From: Pinguiococcus pyrenoidosus | Taxonomy: Eukaryota > Sar > Pinguiophyceae > Pinguiochrysidales > Pinguiochrysidaceae | Direction of reading: 5' to 3' | Assembly (NCBI GenBank): GCA_019677205.1 | Contig: JAAMXY010000110.1 | Span: 1 to 28,758 of the forward strand | DNA: 28,758 nucleotides | Made by a program: the position numbers and the translations under genes | The notes under the pieces: generated by a model | The model's database searches: none | The model's input: only the letters and a program-made list of their open reading frames with translations | What the model was told of the DNA's origin: nothing | Shown here: in pieces, positions 18,838 through 26,495 of the stretch | Layout: every line of letters begins with the position of its first letter | Numbering within the stretch: the first letter of the stretch is position 1

Positions 18838-20100
18838 CTACCAGGATCGATAGCCCAACAGGCGCTGCGCCAGCGGAGAGAGCTCGGCGTCTTCTTCGTG
18901 CGCCTCTCTCGCATCCGTGCAAAGCGTCCAGAAGTCCGTGGGGGGAAGCCGCTTCTCGAGAAGCTGCCGTTGCTGCTGTGCGTAGGCCGCATTCAGTCTC
19001 ACGTCGGGTAGGAATCCGCAGTAAACAACACACCGAGCGTAGCTCTGCCGGTTCTGCTTCTCGCTGGCGTGTGGCAATCGCCAGTCCCAGAGAACCGCCG
19101 CACCTTTGCCGCACGGCACGTACCGAAAGTCTTCAAGAGTCTGCCGGTCGATCTGGTTCGACGCCGTCAGCGGCGTGAAGTCGCCCAGACAGGATGCGTA
19201 CTTCTTGTCGGGCAGCGCGGGATCCCATCGGCGGTTGCGCCGCTGCGCCCACTCATCAAAGCCAATATGATATCCCGGAGCGCACTCGAAGCCTCCCGAG
19301 TGCCGCTCACTGGCGTCCGTCAAGGACACAAAGCACTGGATCGGCCGCCATTTGGACACCGCGTCGCCGTGCGCCGGCGGCTTATGCGGGTTGTCAGGCG
19401 GGTTGTAGAGCCGATGCGGACAGCAGTCCAGGTGCGGATGCAGTGGCCTCTGCAGGCCTTTGCCCCGCCTTCTCCCGCCTGCTTGGCCAGCAAAGGCCTC
19501 GGAGATTGCCGTGGGAAGTCGCACACACACTCGGTCAACGTACACGAAGCCCCGCGTTGCATCGAAGCTTCCATGAGGATGCTCCCAGAGGCCTTCGGCC
19601 GTGGCATATGTCGCCGCCCAGAGCTGCTGCATCGCCTGCACGAGTCGCGGATGGCACTGTACCCGGAGCTTCCAAGGCATGTAGAAGAGATCCAGCACTC
19701 CCCCGAGGCCTTTCGTTGAAGACAGCCTGCCGAGGCCGCCGGCGGTCTCCTCCAGGTTGTCCAACTGCACCCCCGCGTATCTCCCGAGGGTGTCTGCCAG
19801 TCCCCTGGTGGCCTCCTGCACCTCCTGGTCGCTGAGGACGTTTGGAATGACCAGGTATCCATTCCGCCTGTAGAACGCGATCTGCTCGTCGGAGAGGATT
19901 GGCTCTTCCCGCCGCTGTTGCCTCTGGACTCTGCGAAATCGCTGAAAAATCAAGCTGAACAGAGCCGCGAGGCTGAGGAGAAGGCCTGCTGCGAGGCGTT
20001 TTGGTACTCTGCCAACCGCAAGACCAACTTGGCTCCACCTGGCCATACTCCGTTGCAAGGGACCAAGGAAAAGGGGGCCGAGGCGCCAAAAGCTTGCCAA
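18838..20100 (-). CDS. Phytanoyl-CoA dioxygenase (PhyH) family oxygenase, membrane-anchored
   Basis: A single exon of 420 residues. The N-terminus is basic with one hydrophobic segment at about 36-53 (LAAGLLLSLAALFSLIF), which would anchor it in a membrane or form part of a targeting signal. The PhyH fold starts at about 70 (LSDEQIAFYRRNGYLVIPN). The Fe(II) facial triad is visible as H223-x-D225 (HPHLDCC) and H344 (RLPHASEKQN), with R356 the likely 2-oxoglutarate ligand. The core strand CFVSLTDASERHSGGFECAPG is typical, with the Ser/Gly turn before the cofactor loop. The family hydroxylates fatty-acyl-CoAs, halogenated or alkaloid substrates or small metabolites using 2-oxoglutarate and oxygen; the substrate here cannot be inferred. 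It has no obvious PTS1 (it ends RSW), unlike a simple peroxisomal PhyH. Confidence 0.83.
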   Translation of the reverse strand: MASFWRLGPLFLGPLQRSMARWSQVGLAVGRVPKRLAAGLLLSLAALFSLIFQRFRRVQRQQRREEPILSDEQIAFYRRNGYLVIPNVLSDQEVQEATRGLADTLGRYAGVQLDNLEETAGGLGRLSSTKGLGGVLDLFYMPWKLRVQCHPRLVQAMQQLWAATYATAEGLWEHPHGSFDATRGFVYVDRVCVRLPTAISEAFAGQAGGRRRGKGLQRPLHPHLDCCPHRLYNPPDNPHKPPAHGDAVSKWRPIQCFVSLTDASERHSGGFECAPGYHIGFDEWAQRRNRRWDPALPDKKYASCLGDFTPLTASNQIDRQTLEDFRYVPCGKGAAVLWDWRLPHASEKQNRQSYARCVVYCGFLPDVRLNAAYAQQQRQLLEKRLPPTDFWTLCTDAREAHEEDAELSPLAQRLLGYRSW

Positions 20101-20742
20101 GAAGAAGCAGACGCGTTGTCGTGCTATGCTTTGCGATGATTGTGATCCATGTCAGACAGTCTTTACTTCGAAATTAGTACAGTACTGTTCTTGCAAGGTA
20201 ATACGCCCGCTAGTTTAGGTGGTCGTGGTTCGGGGTTCGGGAGTTCGGGACGTCCCGACCACGCTGAACCGAACGGCCGTGCTTGATGGGTGCAAGGCGC
20301 AGTGTCGCCAACGTATCTCGCGTCGACTCTCCGTCCACGACCGGGCAGTTCACTTTCTCCCCGCCGTGCAGCCACAGCCAGCCCACCACCGGCAGGCAGG
20401 CAGGTTCTCGTGCAGCGAAGCAAAGATGCAAAGAAGCAAAGCAAACGCCAAGCAACCATGCATCATCGCTGCCTCGCTCGTTTCTTGCTTCTCCCTTTCA
20501 CTTCCTCCTGCTGGCGGGAAGCGCCGAGCAAGCAAGTTGAAAGCATGGTGGGCGAAATGGCGCGACTGGCATTCAAATCCAGCCGTGTGTTGCCCTATCC
20601 ACTGGCGCAGCCAATGGGGGACTCCAATGGAATTCGACGGATTTGAAAGTTCGGCTCCGCTTATCAAGTCCTCGAATGTCACTTCTGGAGTGCCCCAACG
20701 TCCCGCCATTGGTCGCCACCGAGTTGAAGTTGGTGCCATAGT
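20101..20742. promoter_or_regulatory. Divergent promoter between PhyH and the membrane protein
   Basis: A 642-base head-to-head spacer. It contains three TTCGGG direct repeats and a 14-base palindrome at 20229-20258, short GGCA and AGCAAAG repeats at about 20390-20450, and CCAAT boxes at 20611-20615 and 20624-20628 plus an inverted one at 20708-20712. A weak E2F-like TTCCCGCC lies inverted at 20513-20520. Short open frames in it look non-coding. Confidence 0.5.
20229..20258. promoter_or_regulatory. TTCGGG repeats ending in a GACGTC palindrome
   Basis: Three TTCGGG units lie at 20229-20250. The last runs into TCGGGACGTCCCGA (20245-20258), a perfect 14-base palindrome centred on GACGTC, the core recognised by CREB/ATF-type bZIP factors. 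It is about 150 bases upstream of the PhyH start. Regulatory function is inferred. Confidence 0.4.
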
Positions 20743-23334
20743 ATGGCTCACCTCCGTGAGAATGTCTTCGACTGCTCAGCCCCGTTGAAGCGTCCTCGGC
20801 GCGCGTCGTCGCCTCTCGTCGCGCGCGTGCGCAGCATGTCCGTGGCCGGGCGGCTGAAGAGGTTTCTTCGCAAGGAAGAAGACGAGGCGCGCCGGAGAGG
20901 CGTGGCCACCAAGCCGCCGGCGCCGGTGGCGCAGTCCGAGCCCGTGGGGCCCACCTTCACCGGGCCCGTCGACGAAGTGAAGGAGGTGGCACCGGCGCCG
21001 CTTCCCAAGCCGGTGCCGACGCCGACGCCCTCCAGGCACTCCCCCGACGGACCCCTGGCCGAGCACCCGCTCATGCAGGAAGATCGCGGCCGGAGCAAGG
21101 CCGCCACGCCCAACCCCCGCCCGGTGCTCCACCCGGTGGGCCACACGCCCACGCCCAGAAGCCCGCCGGCAACGGCCCCAGAGCCGGCCCCGGCGCAGGG
21201 GGCGGCGATGCCGCCGGTGCCCTACGTGCTCGCCCCGTATCCCTACCCGCCGCCCTACCTCGCCGCGCCCTACGGCGTGTATCCAGCGCCGGCGCCGACG
21301 GAGGCGGAGGCGGGCCAGAAGAAGAAGAAGACGACGCCGAAGCAGCGGGAGCAGCATCCGCACCACGGGCACCATCATTCCCACCACAGCGGGCGGACGG
21401 CGGATGCGGCGCGAAATGCGCGCATCATTGAGCAGCAGCGGCGGGAGGCCCGGGCCGCGGCAGAGCTGGACAAGATGAGCGACGACGATGCCATCGAGGA
21501 GAAGCTGCTGGATGACGAGATCTCGCTCGCGTCTGGCATCCGCCGCCGACGTGGCCGACGTGGCTCCTCCACCGGCTCCTGGGTCGCCGACGACGAGGAC
21601 CACATCTCCATCGTGGCGTCGCGCCTCGAAGCCGAGCTGGAGGCGGCCGAGCAGAAGCAGAGGGACGACGATGAGGAGGAGCAGGCGCAGCAGCTGCGAA
21701 TCATCCTGGAGCCGTCCACGGAGAGCGAGGTCGTGAGCATCGTGGAGGTCGGCGCCATCGCGTGCCTCTCCGGCCGCCTGCCAGGTGTCTCCATATTCTA
21801 CGCGGGCATCCTCTTCGTCGTCGTGGCCTTGGCCAGCTCGGTGCTCATGAGCGCGGCGCAGTCCAGCTACGAGGGTATCCCTTGCGAAGACAACATTGAA
21901 TGCTACGTCGGCTCCTTCTGCAACACCGTCACGACGGGGAACGGCCTGGGCATTTGCACGTCCTGCTTCATTCGAGAGTACGAGACCACGTACAACATCT
22001 TCGCGCTGATCAGGGACCTGCTGAACTCCAATCGGGCGACGGACATCACCTTCGTGGGCGACCAGATCCAGGAGGACGGCTACATCTACCTGTGTCCCCA
22101 GCTGGTCGAGGACCCGAGCGTCTGCGTGGAGCGCTGCGAAATGGGAGGCTGCATCGAGCCGCAGTACCTGACCTTCTTCAGCGCCGACGAGCCGGCCACG
22201 ATTGTGGTGGCCGTGTTTATCGTCACGTTCTTTGCGCTGCTGAGTCGGGAGCAGCAGCAGCAGACGCTCTCGGCTTTCTTCTACATGCGGCACGAGGTCA
22301 AGTACAGGCCCCTGCGGGAGCTGAGCAAGCGACTCAAGCAGGCCAAGAAGCGCGACAAGCGATTCCGCGCCAGGGAAGACGCGAAGGCAGCCGCGATACC
22401 TCACGAAGAAACCAAGGCGGAGAGCCGAGACGCGGAGGAGGAAGAGGAAGACGCCGCGGTCGTAGCTGCTCGTCGAGAAGCCGATGAGATCGACGACATC
22501 GTCAATCCGATTGAGGACGACTTCTCGTCCGTCTCCTCGGAGGGGACGCTCGAGGGCAAGGTCAACACGTACAAGTTCCTGTGCGCCGTGTACAGCGAGT
22601 CGGCCCTGCAGGTGATCCTCCAGATCGCCGCGCTGCCGCTCATGCGGATGGCGCTGTTCATCGAGCTGGTGTCATTGCGCACGGCCGTGCTCGTGAGTAC
22701 CGTCACGATTCTCTTCAGCAACGCGACGATCTTGGACTTTTTGGTCAACAGCCTTGCCGTGCTTTTCGTGTTGGAGTTGGACGAGGCGATTTTCAACACG
22801 GTGAATCAGTCCTTCCCTGGCGTCGTGAGCAACTACATCCTCGTGCACCAGCGCAACGAGCGCGAGGAGTACATGAAGAACGTCTTGCACAAGCGCCGCA
22901 AGGCGGCGCGGAAGGCGGGCATCCCGGTGGACAGCGTGAGGACTGACGATCTCGACAATGGCTACAAAGCAACGTATCCGCAAATCCACCTGACGGCGTT
23001 CGAGACCAACCTGCTTCGCGCTTCCTGTGTTCTGCACGCCGTCACCGTCTTCGTGTTCAGCATGTACATGTTGATCCTTCCCAGCGAACGGTGCTTCAGC
23101 AACGGAGATACCTACTTGCGCTTCGTGTGGACGACCGCCATCTTCATCCTTTGGGGAGAAGTGTTCTTCTCGACTGCGATTCACTTCGTGTACAACTACT
23201 ACGACAGCGGCCGGAATCTCACGTACCTTCCCTTCTTCTTCTCCATCTTCACCATCTGGCAGCTGATCCAGTTCCTGGCCGTAATGCTGTTCCAGAACTA
23301 TCTCTTTGAAGAGCTGCAGAGGGCGTACTTGTAA
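20743..23334 (+). CDS. Unidentified multi-pass membrane protein with a Cys-rich loop
   Basis: A single exon of 863 residues; an alternative start is Met32 (ATG at 20836). I do not recognise the family. The N-terminal third (1-330) is disordered: Pro/Ala-rich to about 190, a Lys block, a His-rich stretch near 205-217, then a charged helical region. The first membrane helix is at about 349-370. It is followed by a loop with nine cysteines (C381, C387, C393, C405, C408, C451, C461, C465, C470), probably disulfide-bonded in the lumen or outside, and a second helix at about 484-501. A long basic-then-acidic cytosolic segment (502-605) follows. Then come three close helices at about 620-680 containing LFVLELDEAIF, and three more at 758-780, 793-815 and 828-850. 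The even helix count places both termini on the same side. A channel, transporter or sensor is possible, but nothing proves it. Confidence 0.8.
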   Translation: MAHLRENVFDCSAPLKRPRRASSPLVARVRSMSVAGRLKRFLRKEEDEARRRGVATKPPAPVAQSEPVGPTFTGPVDEVKEVAPAPLPKPVPTPTPSRHSPDGPLAEHPLMQEDRGRSKAATPNPRPVLHPVGHTPTPRSPPATAPEPAPAQGAAMPPVPYVLAPYPYPPPYLAAPYGVYPAPAPTEAEAGQKKKKTTPKQREQHPHHGHHHSHHSGRTADAARNARIIEQQRREARAAAELDKMSDDDAIEEKLLDDEISLASGIRRRRGRRGSSTGSWVADDEDHISIVASRLEAELEAAEQKQRDDDEEEQAQQLRIILEPSTESEVVSIVEVGAIACLSGRLPGVSIFYAGILFVVVALASSVLMSAAQSSYEGIPCEDNIECYVGSFCNTVTTGNGLGICTSCFIREYETTYNIFALIRDLLNSNRATDITFVGDQIQEDGYIYLCPQLVEDPSVCVERCEMGGCIEPQYLTFFSADEPATIVVAVFIVTFFALLSREQQQQTLSAFFYMRHEVKYRPLRELSKRLKQAKKRDKRFRAREDAKAAAIPHEETKAESRDAEEEEEDAAVVAARREADEIDDIVNPIEDDFSSVSSEGTLEGKVNTYKFLCAVYSESALQVILQIAALPLMRMALFIELVSLRTAVLVSTVTILFSNATILDFLVNSLAVLFVLELDEAIFNTVNQSFPGVVSNYILVHQRNEREEYMKNVLHKRRKAARKAGIPVDSVRTDDLDNGYKATYPQIHLTAFETNLLRASCVLHAVTVFVFSMYMLILPSERCFSNGDTYLRFVWTTAIFILWGEVFFSTAIHFVYNYYDSGRNLTYLPFFFSIFTIWQLIQFLAVMLFQNYLFEELQRAYL

Positions 23335-23698
23335 GTGATCAGCTTTCTGAATTGCTGCAGAAGGAACTTGGGAGGCGAGGCAACGCCATAGATGATGAAT
23401 GAGACGAGAAGCTTCCTTCATCCAGAACTTCTGATCGTCATCCTCATATGTAGTAGCCAGGGCGATCCGCCGACCTGCTGATCTACCGATCTACGAAACC
23501 GCCGATCTTCCGATCCGCCGATCCGCCGATCCGCCGATCCGTGGATCAGTCGCAATCGTCCAAGCTTGTTCTTCAGCACACCACTTCCCACACGTACAGC
23601 TTAACCTTACTGAGAGCCTGGCTCCCCACCAACGTCTTCAAAACCGCGCTACCTGTTTCCCCTATTCACCCTCCCACCCCATCTATAATAGTACACAG
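23335..23698. other. Convergent 3' spacer, membrane protein / ribonucleotide reductase
   Basis: This is the longest tail-to-tail gap (364 bases). Apart from the 8-bp repeat described separately I see no gene, RNA or clear poly(A) signal. Confidence 0.55.
23463..23546. repeat. 8-bp tandem repeat (CCGATCCG)
   Basis: Four perfect tandem copies of CCGATCCG occupy 23510-23541. Degenerate units (CCGATCTA, CCGATCTT and similar) extend left to about 23463, and one decayed unit follows. It lies between two convergent stop codons, as does the 9-bp array near 1773. Confidence 0.85.
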
Positions 23699-26159
23699 CT
23701 AGGCCCCGCAGCTCAAGCATGGCTCCTCCTCCTCCTCTACTACGTTGGCCGTCGAACTGTTGTTCTCGTCGCTGACTAGTGGGCCGACGCGAGCGCGTGT
23801 CTTCTCCAGCTTTGCTTGGTCTACCGTAAACTGAATGGCGTCTGCGCGCGGCCGAGTGCGCAGGTAGTAGATGCCCGTCTTCAAGCCCTTCCGCCAGGTG
23901 TAAAAATGCATGGAAGAGAGCACGCGGACGCTCGGCTCGGCGATGTGCAGGTTCATGGACTGAGACTGGCAGATGTAGGCGCCGCGATCCGCAGCCATGT
24001 CAATGATGGTCCTCTGCTTCACTTCCCAGACCGTCTTGTAGAGGCTCTTAAGCTCGTCCGAAAGCTCGGCGACGTTCTGGACGCTGCCACCATCCGCAAT
24101 GATCTGGTTGCGAACCTCTGCCGTCCACAGACCGCGTTCCACGAGGTCTCGCAAAAGGTACTTGTTCACGATCGTGAACTCCCCCGCGAGGACGCGTCGG
24201 TTGTACATGTTGGACGTGAAGGGCTCCACCGACTCGTTGTTGCCCATGATCTGCGCCGTGCTGGCCGTGGGCATCGGAGCGAGGAGGAGGCTGTTTCGAA
24301 CACCGTGCTGGGCCACCTTCGCACGGAGCCCGTCCCAGTCCCACCGATCCGACGGCTTCGTGCCCCACATGTCAAACTGCATCCTGCCCTGGGACATGGG
24401 GCTGCCTTCGTACGTCGAGTAGGGCCCGTCCCGCTCGGCTATTTCACACGACGCTTCGACGGCGGCAAAGTAGATCGTCTCGAAGATCGCGCGGTTCAGC
24501 TCCGTGGCCTCGTCGCTCTCGAAGGGGTAGCGCATCAGGCAGAAGCAGTCTGCGAGCCCCTGCACTCCGATCCCGATCGGGCGATGGCGCATGTTCGAGT
24601 TTCGAGCCTCCTCCAGGGGATAGTAGTTGCGGTCAATCACTTTATTGAGGTTCCGCGTCACCACCTTGGTGACCTCGTAGAGCTTCTGGAAGTCGAACTC
24701 GCCGCCACGGGTCCGGTCAGCGTCGGGCGTGACCATGGCCGAAAGAGAGATGGACGCGAGGTTGCAGACGGCGACCTCGTCCGGAGCGGTATACTCGACG
24801 ATCTCCGTGCAGAGGTTGGATGACTTGATGCAGCCCAGGTTCTGCTGGTTGCTTTTCGCATTGCAGGCGTCCTTGTACAAGATGTAGGGCGTCCCCGTCT
24901 CTACTTGGGCTTCGCAGATGCTGAACCAAAGCCGACGAGCGTCCACCTGCAGTCGCGCGCGGCCCTCGGCCTCGTGGCGCTCGTACAGCGCCTTGAACTC
25001 CTCGCCCCAGCAGTCGGCGAGTCCCGGCGCTTCGTTCGGACAGAACAGGGACCATTTTGCGTTGGCCTCGACGCGTTCCATGAAGAGGTCTGGGACCCAG
25101 AGCCCGTAGAAGAGATCGCGGGCGCGCTCAAGCTCGTTCCCGTGGTTCTTGCGAAGGTCCAGCCACTCGAAGATGTCCGAGTGCCACGGCTCCAAGTAGA
25201 TCGCGATAGAACCTTTGCGCTTGCCGCCGCCCTGGTCCACATATCGGGCGGTGTTGTTGAAGACGCGGAGCATTGGCACCAGCCCATTCGACGTTCCGTT
25301 GGTCCCGGCGATGTACGAGTTGGTCGCACGAATGTTGTGGACGCTCAGCCCAATGCCGCCAGCATGCTTCGAGATCACGGCACAGCGTTTGAGCGTCTCG
25401 AAGATGCCCCGGATCGAGTCCGACTTCATGCACAGCAGGAAGCACGAGCTCATCTGCGGATGCGGGGTGCCGGAGTTGAACAGCGTCGGCGTCGCGTGCG
25501 TGAAAAGCTTCTGGGACATCATGTTGTAAGTCTCGATGACGGCGTCCAAGTCGTCCATGTGGATGCCAACGGCAACGCGCATGATCATGTGCTGCGGGCG
25601 CTCTGCGATCTTCCCGTTCATCTTGAAGAGGTAGCTCCTCTCAAGAGTCTTGAAGCCGAAATACTCAAAGTCGAAGTCCCGCTCGTGGCAAATGGCGCTG
25701 TCCAGCACTTCCGCATGTTCGCGCACGAGGTCGTAGACCTCTTCCGACACGAGCGGCGAGCTGGCGCCGGTCTTGGGGTGCACATAGTTGTAGAAGCTCG
25801 CGATGGCCGAACTGAAGCGCGCTTCGCTCTGCTTGTGGAGGTTCGACACCGAGATGCGCGCGGCGAGCTTGGAGTAGTCCGGGTGCTGCGTCGCGCAGTA
25901 AGCCGCGGTTTGCGCCGCAAGTTCGTCCAGCTCGACGGTCGTGACTCCCGGATACACCCCCTGAATCACCTTCTGGGCGATCCGCACAGGGTCCACGAAG
26001 CGCTCGTCCAGTCCTAGGGCGGCGTTCAGCAAAGAGGAGAAGCGACGACGAAAAGAGAAGAACAGAACAAGTACCGTCGCAGAGCCGTTCAATGCGCCGC
26101 GTGATCTTGTCAAAGTGCACCGGCTCACGCTCGCCACTGCGCTTTATCACGTAGCTCAT
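23699..26159 (-). CDS. RNR1: Ribonucleoside-diphosphate reductase large subunit (class Ia, R1)
   Basis: Two exons, 26159-26075 and 26013-23699, give 799 residues, close to human RRM1 (792). The enzyme reduces ribonucleoside diphosphates to deoxyribonucleotides in the cytosol, with a small R2 subunit that is not in this window. An ATP-cone opens the protein ([17 protein letters not shown]) and is completed across the splice (RLCDG then LDERFVDP). The active site is intact: C219 (SSCFLL) and C445 (AVCNLAS) form the redox pair, C430 is the thiyl cysteine, and N428 and E432 complete NLCTE. All are one residue later than in the human enzyme. The radical-transfer tyrosines are in GIYYLRTRP, and the C-terminal swinging-arm cysteines are in CLSCGA. 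A Glu-rich linker precedes the tail. The start at 26159 is chosen because it gives the conserved N-terminus. The gene shares a promoter with the CEP295-like gene. Confidence 0.95.
26014..26074 (-). other. Intron of RNR1 (61 bases)
   Basis: The minus-strand donor GTACTT begins at 26074, and the acceptor GCCCTAG, after a strong pyrimidine tract, ends at 26014. The junction splits the glycine codon of LCDGLDERF. Without splicing the two conserved halves of the ATP-cone lie in different frames. Confidence 0.88.
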
Positions 26160-26253
26160 GGCGGCAGGAGAGTCGGAGGGAATCGGCGCGTGCAGAGATC
26201 GAGAAGCTAGCGGACCGTGCAGCATTTGAAGGGACCCGATTGAACCCGAAAAA

Positions 26254-26262
26254 GGCGCCAAA
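26254..26262 (-). promoter_or_regulatory. E2F-like site 1 of RNR1
   Basis: The minus strand reads TTTGGCGCC, an exact TTTSSCGC match, 95-103 bases upstream of the RNR1 ATG. It is paired with a second site 24 bases further upstream. Confidence 0.55.
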
Positions 26263-26285
26263 TTGAATTGAAACTTGAATCGAAA

Positions 26286-26295
26286 GGGCGGGAAA
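26286..26295 (-). promoter_or_regulatory. E2F-like site 2 of RNR1
   Basis: The minus strand reads TTTCCCGCCC, the same decamer as before the TPR and PDS5 genes, 127-136 bases upstream of the RNR1 ATG. E2F control of ribonucleotide reductase is well known in animals and plants. Confidence 0.58.
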
Positions 26296-26495
26296 ACCAT
26301 CACCAGAAAATCATAATAAGTTTTCAATATTACATTTATAAAATAATACAGAACTACCCCCCTTTTATGAGGAATAATTAAAATAAATATGTAACGTCAA
26401 TGCTAAACCGATCATCCGGGCTTCGTGTCACACCGAACGTTTCCAGTCGGACAGCAGCGCGCGGCGCGCTTTGCCACTTGGGTTCTTTTCTGGAT

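Larger units (their letters stand above)
26160..26495. promoter_or_regulatory. Divergent promoter between RNR1 and the CEP295-like gene
   Basis: A 336-base head-to-head spacer, AT-rich at about 26310-26400, with two E2F-like sites on the RNR1 side. No other gene is visible. Confidence 0.6.

Noticed and set aside
20513-20525. E2F site in the PhyH/membrane-protein promoter
   Set aside because: GGCGGGAAGCGCC gives TTCCCGCC with only two T residues; it is too weak to list with the exact matches.
20570-20590. tRNA-like T-loop (GCATTCAAATCC)
   Set aside because: No acceptor stem, D-arm or anticodon arm can be built around it.
20776-22404. Minus-strand open frame of 542 codons opposite the membrane protein
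   Set aside because: It is Arg/Leu/His-rich and lies opposite the low-complexity and membrane parts of a better supported gene.
26458-26474. GCGCGCGGCGCGCTTT as an E2F site for the CEP295-like gene
   Set aside because: The T run is on the wrong side of the GC core, so neither strand fits TTTSSCGC.
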